Positions 12,401 through 23,700 of a stretch of 64,000 bases of DNA are shown piece after piece. The stretch is taken from positions 54,348,984 to 54,412,983 of the forward strand of contig NC_088300.1 of NCBI RefSeq assembly GCF_032854445.1, written 5' to 3'. A program made the position numbers and the translations under genes. The DNA is from Liolophura sinensis (taxonomy: Eukaryota; Mollusca; Polyplacophora; Chitonida; Chitonidae). Within the stretch, counting starts at the first letter, position 1, and each line of letters starts with the position of its first letter. Under the pieces are notes generated by a model, which was given only the letters and a program-made list of their open reading frames with translations, did not search any database and was not told where the DNA came from.

Positions 12401-13835
12401 CTTTACACCAGCAAAACTACAACAATATAAGTATTCTTGGTTACACTCTTCATTGTCAATGTCATGGTCGGAATGGTCACAGTGCCACATGTTATTCTCT
12501 ATACTAGTCAAGAACTATGTTGTATGTATTGGATGATGGATCATACATGTGTACATGTATTTGTGTCAACTTTAAAAACACTATAGTTCTAAATAATAAT
12601 TAACTCATCTGCATTTCTATATTACAAATCTGGTTCACCATTAGAAATAGTGTTGATTTGTTATGAAAGTTATATAAGTGAGTGTATACACATTTTTAGG
12701 GGGACGGGAATGTTTTCAACATTGGGAGGCAGCCATGCAAGCATCCCGGCACATTTCCATGAGGTTGCACCAGAGGTCATGCAAGCTTTTGACCCCAGGA
12801 TGGCCTATATTCAAAGTGATTTCCAGGAAATAAAATTAGACATTATAATAATGAATAATAAGTCTTCAAGTCATGATACATGATATAGATTCATATATTC
12901 CAAAGCCAAAAATTACATATAGCTCCATACATGTATCTATGACTTTTTTTAAGCTCAGCTGCACGATGCTGTTTGATGCAAAAAATTAACGGAGACGGTG
13001 GAATGGCCAGAGGCAAGATACCATTCGAAGCCTAACTATATTAAAATAAATGCTATAATGACATGTAAATTAACATTTCTGGAAACTTCTGGGACTATCT
13101 CCCGACTTGCTTGCCAAATGATGGGAAGGGAGGTAATCACATACATGAATGAGAGAGTTAAAAAACAGCCAAGGTCTGATGCAATAACAATACCCAGATA
13201 TGATTATACATAGAAATGACAGTTGTTCCACACAGCTGATAGAGGGAGTGTCAAAACGTTGAATATCTAATCCACGCAGAGTGCGTCACCAGTCAATTCT
13301 AAGCAATTTACATATTACCTCCCTTTCCAAATGCAAGTGTAAAAATCCTAAACCTTAATTATGGCATTTATACCATGCCACACCTTTATACAGGTGCGTA
13401 AATTTCCTACTTAGATCGCAGTGATGTCTTACACAAGCAGGACACCTGGCCTGGTCAAAAAGTTAAAAGCAAAAATATTCCACTAGCAAGAAGCATTTAA
13501 ATAAAAGTCTGCTCATATAAAACCACAGTATTCATTTACTTTGCAGCGAAATATTGCATACCGTGCCAATTTTGACTTTTACTCTAACAGTTTAATAATA
13601 GTTTCAACTGTTAAGCACATTTTATTGTCATTGTAAATTTATTTACAGATAGCATACCTAAATCTCCCAAAGCTTTTACGTGTTGTGAAAATCCATGTTT
13701 GTCAAGCCAAGATACCAACTCTTTGTGGTCCTTTGATTTCTGTTTCACGATAAAATACCCGATTATCAACCCAATCACACCCAATAACAACAATTTCCGG
13801 GTGCATTTCTTTTTAAAACAATCCACGCCCAGCAT
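415..13835 (-). CDS. AREL1: AREL1-like HECT E3 ubiquitin ligase, 5' four exons (3' part outside window)
   Basis: Coding exons in transcript order: 13835-13658, 12164-11978, 9296-9076, 620-415. All have GT-AG borders and phases fit (264 codons). The last exon reads ILDYFNRRYPAPQYCTVKWD followed by WTEPHTVGG, matching the start of human AREL1 (DY, Y, P, C, V, WDW, P, VG in register), where the filamin-type repeat begins; the HECT domain would lie beyond the left edge. AREL1 is known to ubiquitinate IAP antagonists. Before this come two hydrophobic segments: residues about 14-30 (LLLLGVIGLIIGYFIV), and WFFIFPGALLVTMMIFCGG encoded at the start of exon 4. Between them lie two SAM-like units, starting at LVSWLDKHGF and LEYWLISQGL. 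Human AREL1 has only a short N-terminal hydrophobic segment, so this extension is unusual. An in-frame ATG at 637-639, just upstream of the exon 4 acceptor, could give a human-like short form. The family assignment rests mainly on exon 4. The exon 3 to 4 join crosses an 8.5-kb intron and is inferred from phase. Confidence 0.8.
1032..1150 (+). repeat. 3' fragment of tRNA-derived SINE (family A)
   Basis: The stretch carries the family A 3' region (TTTCCTGCCACCATAATGCT, then ATATAAATGAAATATTCTCG) and ends in an A-rich run. The tRNA-like head is absent, so this is 5'-truncated. It is antisense to AREL1. Confidence 0.8.
2940..3272. repeat. Minisatellite, about 35-bp unit
   Basis: About nine or ten copies of a unit built from CCCAGTTGCTCC, AGTTGCTCTGAGTCACC and a run of A. 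One shortened 25-bp unit lies near the start. Copies differ by few substitutions. It lies inside AREL1 intron 3 and keeps a reading frame open only because of its repeat structure. Confidence 0.9.
7128..7350 (+). repeat. SINE family B, 5'-truncated, ending in a CA/CATA microsatellite
   Basis: The segment from GTTAGAGCAAGGAAACATGA through CTTCGGCCGTATGGC to AAACCCCAAGAACACA matches copies at 22.74 kb and 45.56 kb. The 3' end runs into a CA then CATA microsatellite (about 7316-7350). The tRNA-like head seen at 22.74 kb is missing. Confidence 0.75.
8195..8775. repeat. Tandem repeat, about 92-bp unit, about six copies
   Basis: The phrase ATAAACAGTTTCTATCATGT recurs near 8299, 8395, 8486, 8578 and 8668, each followed by a GTGGTGAACACAGAAACA block and a CTCACAACAATGTCACAG block. 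Unit length varies around 90-95 bp. It lies within AREL1 intron 3 and no coding potential is seen. Confidence 0.88.
9649..10301. mobile_element. Foldback / MITE-like element with long imperfect inverted repeats
   Basis: The left arm (about 9649-9875) starts GGGACATGG and the right arm (about 10041-10301) ends CCATGTCCC. Reverse-complementing the right arm reproduces the left arm in order: AACTGTG plus GTTTTTTA, then CCACTTTT, then GAGTTTTTCT, then AAGCAGACGAA with an A-run, then CAGAAAAAGATCT, then CCCCGA plus ATAATAA. The arms are about 230-260 bp around a spacer of about 165 bp. The right arm holds an internal duplication of the GCAGAC...CTCCCAG block. No transposase is present, so this is a non-autonomous element in AREL1 intron 2. 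I could not identify a target-site duplication. Confidence 0.75.
10872..11142 (+). repeat. Full-length tRNA-derived SINE, family A
   Basis: The head TGGCTTAGTTGGTTAGCGCG resembles a tRNA A box and GTGAGTTCCAGTCC resembles a B box. The body contains ACCTGCAGATGGTCGTGGG and ACCATAATGCTGG, and the tail contains AAGTGAAATATTCTTGAGTA followed by AAATAAATAAAT. This is the best complete plus-strand reference copy here. It is antisense to AREL1, in intron 2. Confidence 0.92.
11143..13657 (-). other. Remainder of AREL1 introns 2 and 1 around exon 2
   Basis: Apart from coding exon 2 (11978-12164), I see only AT-rich intronic sequence without recognisable repeats or coding similarity. Confidence 0.5.
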
Positions 13836-14722
13836 GTTGCCAAATGTTTGATTATTTAGTTTCAGTGGGGACTACCATACTTTCTTTCCATCCTCCCCTT
13901 ACAACTGCAGAAATAAGAAAGATGGCTTTATCTCCGAACAACACTATTTGATATTCTTCTGAAATGTTTTCGGTTTCTGCTAGCTGTATCAACTTCCGCT
14001 GTCAATGTTTTGACATTTATTTCAACATATCATCGCATGCGGTGCAAAGCAGAATCGGAGCGGTCCAATCAAATGACATGTTACAAAAGGATGAGTTGGG
14101 TAAGGTCTTTGAAATTTGACAGCGCGTGTCCATGCTGAGACCGGAAATGCTTCTGGGGTAATGTGTAGCAACCTCTGCTGCTGTAAAGCGGGTGTATGGA
14201 TAGACATTTTGGTGATTTGGCTAAGTGGGCTTAGTATTGTTCATCATATACTAGAGTACCTTAAAAGAAAATCGATGAAAACAAACTGGTTTAAACTGAA
14301 TCGATGTTATTTTTTAAAATTAATACCTGATAGGTCTGTATTATGTGGATGAGACTATTTACAAATAAAGTGGTGCATGCGCCAGCATACATTCCTGTGA
14401 TAGGGTTAAGATAGTTCAACATCATATTTAGAGACAGTGCTGCCAGAAACGTATTTTTATTAATTCAGGAAAAATATTTAATAATTTCTTTTGTTTATTG
14501 CACTGTTCTACAATTAATGTATATCAATTAATTCAAAAGTGAACCATGAATGAATTAGAATAAATCAATATATTCACTTCTGGATACCGGAAGTAGTTCG
14601 AGCACAGGCAGAGGTTAATTTTAGCACAGTGGAAAATTCGACGGGTTTCGGTTACGAAATGTGAATTAAGCACGGAAGTTGTCATCAGGTAAAGTAGATA
14701 TGACGAAATTACGAGATTAGAG
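13836..14722. promoter_or_regulatory. Shared intergenic promoter region between AREL1 (-) and SPRYD3 (+)
   Basis: The two start codons face away from each other across 887 bp. ETS-type sites lie at 13992-13998 (CGGAAGT on the minus strand), 14141-14147 (CCGGAAA), 14586-14594 (ACCGGAAGT) and 14673-14679 (CGGAAGT). The first suits AREL1, and the last two lie 45-140 bp upstream of the SPRYD3 ATG. There is no clear TATA box near either start. Bidirectional promoter function is inferred from geometry and motifs. Confidence 0.5.
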
Positions 14723-17700
14723 ATGGACAACTCTCGAGTTCTGAGGTTAATGCGCTTGGAGGTAATCAATGTCACAGTTTAAAAAGACATCTTTTCACCC
14801 CTGTCTGTTATACCCGTTGACTTCGCCGGCATCAATCTGGAAAGTCAATCGCGATTGTAACACATACAAAATGATTCTAGTCATTCGCCTTAACACCAGC
14901 TTGAGGTTCTGTTCTTATATTTGTACACTACCTCTGCTTATTAAACTTGTCAATAGGCCTTCAAAAGTGTTCAAATGTACGCCGTAATAAACTTTAGGGT
15001 AAGCTGAAATTCAGATGCTAAGAAATAGTAAGATAACTCTGTGGGTGATAGCTAAGAAATGGGCTGTTAGCTTTTAATATTGGGTAAAATCCAGTTCACA
15101 GCCGAAAAGCAGCCCATTGTGAAATATGGGTATGGGAACAACAATGCAAGACAGACTTAAGTGACGTGGGCAAGCATCAGGTGAATTACATGTATAAACA
15201 GATTATTGGTGTTTTGGACAAGCTTCACCTCATTCCAAGACGTATACCAGAGGCAATTTCATGATATCTGGCTTTTGTGCCCTTCTTGCAAATATCACGA
15301 TTTTGTGATTATGTACGTGCAGCTATTTTATTCATGCAAGGTGCATGCACATCAGTGGTTAACTGTACATGCCATGTACATGTACTGAGCATCAACTCGC
15401 TCTCAAAACATCAATTTCTTATCATTTTAGAAGCATTAGACACTTCAGATTCTCAACAGATGTCAACATGATTGACCTACCATTTGAGGTTATTCGAGGA
15501 AAGAGACCTTATTTTTGAGTTAGACTGAGAGTTTTTGAGGAAATGTCAGATAAAGGTCAGTGTCAATGGATGCGAAAGGTGCATAAATGTCTTAGCTTGC
15601 AGACAGACCATGACAGCACAGGGCTGATATCAGTCCTATACGCCCAGTCATAGAACTTTACATGTACTGTATATAAAGAGGGACGAGGTTGGAAACCAAG
15701 TCTTATCAGAGAAATTAAGTATTTCTCACTTAGTTTTACACTTATCTGCACTTCGAGGTGTACTGCTAGTCTCATGCAGCCAGATAGTCACCATTTAATG
15801 TGGAGTCTGCTAATGACCTAGTCCTAGGTAGCTAATTTCAGGCATGAAGATTTCAGAATTGCTGGGAAACACTTTTTTGGTTACATGTACTTTTGACGTA
15901 GGAAAGTACATTTCTAATCTAATTTCAGATCTAATTTTCATTTACATTGTAAATTAAAAATTATCATAATCCCTCAACCTTGTTGTTTAAAATCTATCAA
16001 CTGTCACTGAATGATTAAGGTATCTGACTGCAAACTATGGAGGGGAGGGGGGGGGGGAGAGGAGGAGAGAACAGGGTACTCTAAACTTTGTCAGTTTGAG
16101 CTGTCTCCCTTACCCGAAGACTACAATGAAGCATGTGTTAAATACAACTTCCACAACAACCTTGAATTCAAAGGAATCTTAGAATCCAAATTTCATATGA
16201 ATCACAACTTCCTTGGTCAAGGAGCTTGACTGGCTTTCTGTTCTTCATGTAATTAATCGGCTGTGCTACTTCCTGTCCATGGTGGCAGATAGCATTGCAG
16301 GCTGACTGTACACAGAGATTGAAAAAGGTCCATTCTTCATGAGACACTTGTGGTAACAAAGTACACGCGCCTAGTGACACCTTAGCTACAATTTGAAGGT
16401 TCACAACTCAAGTCCTCAGACAATTAACTCTGTTCAATGTTTACTTAGCAGTACTGAGTGAGTAGCCAAGCCTTTTTGTGTTGGAAACGGACTTTCGGTT
16501 CCATGAATTTTAATCATGGGAACTGAGGTGGGAACAGAACAATCGTTTCGGTGAAATTCTCATGGCTGTCATTTGTTGAAATTTGCATAAAAAAGTCTGA
16601 TGCAAAACTTATTTTAAGAGATAATATACAATCCACAGTGCATTGTCATGATATGTAGGCTATATGTTTATATCCTTTTCCATACTCATGCTATATTTCA
16701 TGCTATATCTCCAGAATGCTTTTGCATATTAATACAGATCAGATAACTTACCCATTGTCATGGTGCATCGTCTTAGTTTATTTCTGCTTTTCATAGTCTA
16801 CAGTCTCTCATTTTCCAGGAGGTCAGTATGCATGTTCAAAGAGATGTACTTTTTTGCCTTTCATTCTTGTTCTGGTAAATGTATTTTAAGATTATGAATT
16901 GATATGATGATATGAAAATTTACTACTGGTAGATTTACATCCAATCTAGCATAATTTAAATAATTGACAGGAACAGTAATGCCACAGTATAAAGCTTGCC
17001 ACCGTCATATACATACTCGAGAGTACGGAGTAAAACAACAATGGAATAGATAAATAAATGAATCATTTTGCATGTGTGATGGCAGGGATTAAAGGCTGCC
17101 ACTGCCACTATATATTCATAGAAAAAATGATATGGGACACAGTTATCACAGAAAAAAATGTAAAAAAACTGTGTGAAGTTTTGAAGCCGAGATGATGAAG
17201 TTCAGCACTGGGGATAAGGCACTGACGGACAATTCACTCTGAGTAGCCATGTTGTTGACGCCCTTATGAACTTGGCCTGTCACTAGCACTGAAAGCGTCA
17301 CCTGATAATTGGCTGTCACGTCAATAAAAAAAATTAGCTCTTGATTGTCAGTGTGGTTTCTTATAGTGGATAGACAGATATTGATGCATTAAATTGGATT
17401 TTCAGTCAGTTTAAGTGTTAAACGGGTGTATGTTGGACATTTATGAGCAGGGAGCTGAGAACGGCTGCCCGTGTCGCAATGCGTACATGTTGGGCAGGAG
17501 ACTGCAGTAACTTGTTAAGGTGAGCTGGCTAGAGAACTGCCTTGGGAGAGTCATGGCTTGAAGAAAAATATTGTGACTTTGCATTATTTTTCCCTAGCTT
17601 TTGTCCACAAACATCGCCTGACCAAAGGCCAAATTAAAGGAAATATCGGCCATTTGAACATGGAATGGAGCTAATCCTCTTTGGTTGGGCATCAGGCGTT

Positions 17701-20700
17701 TGTTTGTATTTTCTCATTGCCACATTGTTTAATACCGATGGTACTGGAGAGCTCCTAGGTTTTGTGACATAACTCTATATGGCTATAACAGGGCAAAATG
17801 GCATCACCAAATGAGTGGCTAGGTACTGATTATTGTTTCCTATTTATTTTGTTGATAAGCGGTGTGGAATTTTTGAAGTATTTTTAGAACATTTCTGGAA
17901 TACTACTTTATTAATTAATTCCGCTTTAGTGACTGATTTTATGTTTACTTTAAGATCTTCATCAATGCCACAAATTTATCTGCACCCTAAACAGTAGTGC
18001 AGAAATTGATGAAAAGGGTTATAGGGTCTCTTTACAAACATCGTTGTATAAAAAAAAGGAAATTCATTTCTGCCTCAGGTGACAATTTTAAGTAATCTCC
18101 ACAAATCCGTATTAAAATTAACTTTTTTCTTTTTAAGAGAAAATTTGTCATTGAAATGTTATTCTGGCAGGATATGGAGGAGATACTACAGCGGCATCGG
18201 TTCATGCACGCTTTTCCCCGTCGCCGGCTTCGCATTCGGGACAAGGGTGAAGCGGCAAAACAGCCACGGTTTGAGAGGATACTGGTAGAGGGGGATGTGC
18301 TGGGGTAAGGCTCACACAGAGAGTGTTGTACCTAAGCTCACGATACTGCTTTGAAAGAAAGAAAATTATTCCGAGCATTGTTATTCTTTACGTCATCACA
18401 GATTGACATAGAGACATAAGACATACATGAGAAACGTATCAGCCTGTTTGATTATCTGTACATACACAGTAAATATTACATATAAGGAAAGCCCTTGTGG
18501 CTGATCAAAAAGTTATCCTGTCTTACAAAAACATAAGAATTTGTTGCCTGTTTCCTGATTTGCTATTAGTAATGCTCAAGTGAAATAATTCTAATTTGTA
18601 TGGATTATCAAATGCCCTGGTAGTAGGAATGACCTCAACTGTTCTGGTTTTGTATAGATGATTTTAATGTGTTATATCTGGACAGGTATGTTCCTAATGA
18701 AGATAATCGAGTCGGTGTTTACATCTCACCTCACCCACTAACCCCAGACAACAATTACTTTGAGGTAGAAATCCTGGACACTGGCCTAATAGGGGCCATT
18801 GGTAAGTGTCTTCGTGTCTAGCAGGACCTAATACACATTTCCAGTTAAAGTTTTTTTTTATCATATATCTGGTGAAAGTTTATAAGTGCGAAATTGTATT
18901 CAGAGCTACCTTTATACTGTAGACTGAAACATGAGAATTTGTGGTCCTGTCTGATATTAGATTCAAGGCATTTCTATTTTATGTACATGTATGTAGGTAT
19001 GTAGTGAAAAACAGGGGTTTCACATATTCCTGAGGTTTTTCCACTGGGACCAAACTTCCACAATGATAGGAACATGTCCAGTGGGTTCTCCAAATACTGC
19101 TAACTGTATATTAGTAGTTTTTCTGATGCTTGGTATCCCAAACTTGCAATGTTTATCACCCACTGTAAACCTTGTTTGAAAATATTTTATGCTCTAATAC
19201 ACCAGTAAAGTAATAAATTGGTTTAAACATAGCTGATATAGTTTTCTTTCAAGATATCATTCTGATTGTTATATCCTAAAACTTTTTTTTTTTTCACTTA
19301 TAGGAAGTTTTGTGAAGCTGTAATTAGTTCTAAAAGTAAACGAGTCTGTGGTGCAGTACATTATTCTATGGGTGTTACCTGATACGTGCACATCATATAT
19401 TAAGATAGATGTACAAACGTTATAAGGAGTGTAAGGACTGAGTGTCATAACACCAATATGTTTTGTAAGTCTGGTTAACTTATGTGTCCAATAAGTGGTT
19501 GACAGATAGTCTATCACTGAGTACACTGGTTTCCTCCACCCATAAATGCTGACCACCAGTGTACAGGTAAAGCATTCATTGCGTGAAGTATTGTGTGAAA
19601 CAACAATCAAATGATATCATAAACTCCATCTGTTCACAGCTATTGGTCTAGTCCCTTGCCATTACCCATTAGACAGGCAGCCTGGCTGGAACTCGGAGTC
19701 TGTAGGATATCATGCAGATGATGGGAAGTAAGTCAACTTCAGACTGAGCTATTAGACATTCTACCAAGCTTGTTGGTTGGATTATTGTGATGGCACTTAG
19801 CCTTTCTGTTATATTACAGGACAAGCATCTCTTTTTACTTTGGGTAAACTCAGATTTGTGCTATGTTAAATATGACTTTTGTGGACTGTAATGAGTCATT
19901 TTTATTCATTGAATTTTTGTACCTGCATCTGTTGTAAAAGCTTGCAAAACTTACTACAATACTACAGTACTTACTACATACTACAAATCAGTGTGTTTTC
20001 AAAGATGTTTAGGTAATGTGTGGTGCTTATGTCGAATTATTTGCTTCTTTATAAGTTCATGTTTTCATTCTTGTGTTTAATGTTACAATGTAGGTATACC
20101 CATTTCCCCATACTTTATGAATAAATCTGTTTGTTTTGTTTTTTTCAGGCTGTTCAAGGCAAATGGGTTTGGTAGAGTTTTCGGACCAAAGAACTATATA
20201 GGGGACAAAGTTGGTTGTGGGATAATATTTGATAGAGATGAGGATGAAGAAGGTCACAAACCAACAGCCAAGGTTTTCTTCACACGGAACGGCAAAGAGG
20301 TGGGTCTGACTTAGAGGCAAGATTAGCCTGTATAGGTATGAAATGCACGTGACAAATTAAGTATACATCTTCAGTAAAAATGATTAGGAGGTCTGAATTG
20401 ACTAATTTACCTACCTTCTTAACCTTTGAAGATTAACAATAGCTGTCAAAAGCGCTAGAACATACTTGTTGTAGTTTTGTTACAACTGAAGAACGCTAGA
20501 ACCAAAAGTAAAAATTACAGTTTAAAATGGCCTTAGTAATTCTGCAATTAGTGTTGGTAAATTTGCAATGCTGAATTCTCTACCCTATTACTAAGCAATA
20601 ATCTTTCCTTGCATTGTATTAGTGGAATTTACTGGTATGATGATGGTAATGTCATGTTAGCGATTTGATTTTCCATGCTTGTATGTTATCACATTTGGTT

Positions 20701-23700
20701 GTACCCAGCTTTTTATTTTTACATCAGAGCATACTTGAACCTGGTCACACATGAACATAAATTCCAGTACAATATATCTACTTTTGTATTACAGATTGGG
20801 AAAGTAGCAGTGCCTGTGCCTGCTGAGGGCCTGTACCCTGCCATTGGTATGCACTCCGAGGGGGAGGAGGTGCGACTCAACCTGGAGGCAGAGTGGCAGG
20901 CTGAGGACGTGATCCTCATGGCCGTGGACAACTGTGAGGAGGAGTGGTCACGTCTCCATGACGTCAAGCTGAACGGCAGTGTAAGTGTGAGTACAACCTC
21001 CTTTCTTCATATATTTGATATTTCGATATTTGGGGTGTAAATAGATAGATGTATAACACTTTGGCTTCATGTAAAAGGTGCCATGTAAGGACAGATGGAG
21101 AGTAGAGTGCCTTGGCTTCATGTGAAAATTGCCATGTAAGTAGATAGAGAGGCAAAGTGCCTTGGCTTCATGTGAAAGTTGCCTTGTATATACATCTAGC
21201 TACAGTGTTGTGCTTTGAGCATGTGTAAAAGTTGCCATGTAACAGAAATACAAAAGCGTAGAGAATTGTGTCCATGTGAATGTTTCCATTTCTGTAAGTG
21301 CAGTAGGGAAGCGTTTTAGCTCATGTGAAATTCTGACCATTTAAATAAACAGTTAATAACCGCTGAAAAGAATCCAGTTATAATGTGCTTGTTCTTTTTT
21401 GAACAATTAAGTTGTGAGGTCTGATCTTTGTTCAGGGATACTATGTTTGTTTATGATTGTTTTTGTTTGCAGATTCCTCTATATGTAGGATTACACTGGT
21501 CTAAGTGACCTGTTTCAAGTAGACTTCTCAGTTACTTTGGAGTAGTTGGCACTTATATATGGAAGAAGCAAATGTCCTCTAGAAAAAGTTCTATATTTGA
21601 TTGCTGACTGGTGGAAACGTTCAGATATTTTCTGAAAGTATATGCATGAAACACCAGACCATTTTGATGTTTATATGTTGTTCAGATCCTGGAGTACACT
21701 GGTCGAGGGAAAAGCATAATAGATGTGGGTTTGGCCCAAGCCAGATTTCCCCTTGACACAACATACCACTACTTCGAAATAGAAATTGTGGACCCAGGAG
21801 AAAACTGTTACATAGCCATAGGTCTAGCCAGAAGGGTGAGTACAGGCATGAGATTTATCCTCTTTTTGGAGGAATTCCTCTTATTTATACAAAAAATAAA
21901 TCAGAAAAATGTTCAGAATGTAATTCAGAAATGCTAATAATGACAAAATTATGAGGACGACATATAGTTTCCTCTTTTTGATCCCAGTGTCTGTCTCATC
22001 CCTGTGAGTGTGGTCATTACCATTATCTAAGGTATGAGATGACAAGTTCAGACCCAGGCCTTGTTGTTCAGTGCAAATGGCACTGCTTGTATTCTGTTAT
22101 TAATTATTAATCTTACCAAGCTTTTTTTACACAGAACCTAAATGAAGCTGAGTGGAGAGCAGCAAGTTTTATCTGGCTCCTTCTTTACTTCAGGCATTTT
22201 TCTCTGGGCTTTAAAGTGAATTAATCGCAAGGAAACTCTTTCAAATATAAAGGAATAAAAAAAAAAAAAAATGGTCAAGACTAGTCTGCTTCTACTGCTA
22301 ACATGTACCATTTGTAGTATTCAAGTTTCTAACATAGCAATGGTTTTATATTTCAGGATTATCCAAAGCACAGACACCCTGGGTGGAACCGAGGCTCCAT
22401 AGCCTATCATGCAGGTAACAATATATATAGAATAGTCTTTATTGCGAATCTTCCAAGTGATATATGCGACATGTTTTGTGTGTGCGGGCAGAACTACTTT
22501 GATTGTCTTAATGTCACGTATGTGCGAGATGTGCAATTTATAACCCACTGAAAAATATTTGTCTCGATGACTCTTTTACAGATCAGATGTTGGCTTAGCT
22601 GGGATTGATTTGTAATCGTCATCTTTGTACACTAATGAATGAGTAGTAGTAGTATTGTGAGAATTATTTCGTTTAGAACTCCTTTGTTGGGAATGTATAT
22701 AAGCCAAAACTCTTGTGGCTCCTTATGTGACTACTTCGGTGCGGTAATGGTTAGAGGGTCTGCCTCGAAGTTGGAAGACCCTGCATCAAACCCGGGCTGG
22801 GTCATACCAAAGACATTGAAAAATGCTACTGTGTGTTCAGCTCTGAGAGGTTAGAGCAAGGAAACAGGACTGGTTGGCACGGTGTCAATATGTGACTGTG
22901 TGGTGTGTCATGTCTGGTGTCCGCATGATACTTCTGTCATGGCAGCACTTTTGCGGCATGGATTCGCCCTGCCACAAAAAGACACTGTATATGTACATGT
23001 ATACACACCCAATGACTCCTCGTCGTCATATGACTGACATATTGTTAAGTACGATGTAAAACCCCAAGCATACATACATACATTCTTTATTTCTAACCAG
23101 GTGAGGGAAAATGTGAGGATGGGTCGTATCAAGGTTACCATTGACATCAAGAACAATTCTGTACAGATTTTTGTGTCTTGGGGGTGGATTTCAGGACTAA
23201 CTATTATTTTAATTGAGTAATTTGGCTTTGTGGGTGTTGTATGACTGATGCTCATACAAATGATTGTATTTTTTTCAGATGATGGGAAGATATTTGTGGG
23301 CAGTGGAGTAGGTGATCCATTCGGTCCAAGGTGTCATAAAGGTAAACTCGAGTTTTCTTCCAAAATCAAATGATATCCTGAGATCTGCAATTCATCAACC
23401 CAAAAACTTGAGCCTAATCTATGCCATGCCATGGCACAGTTCAGTCTCTCACACGATGGATAGTTTTGTGGTCTAATACTATTGAGCTGTAGGATATTTA
23501 AATCTGTAAGCCATATCTCACTGGGCATGTCCCGTGATATTGATAACATCTGAATTTTATTTATTTAGTTGTTTGAATATTTAATATTTCCATGTTTTCT
23601 TGGGGGTAAATTCTCTTCCTTGTCTTTTACCTTCAGGTGATATAATGGGTTGTGGGATTCTGTTCCCGCGGGATTATAACAGTGATGCTGACAGTGATGG

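Noticed and set aside
17443-17519. Alternative SPRYD3 first exon beginning MSRELRTAARV
   Set aside because: Its phase-2 donor would put exon 2 into a frame with an early stop; exon 14723-14761 fits in phase and aligns with the human N-terminus.
17798-17822. Alternative SPRYD3 first exon beginning MASPNEWL
   Set aside because: Phase 1 does not fit exon 2.
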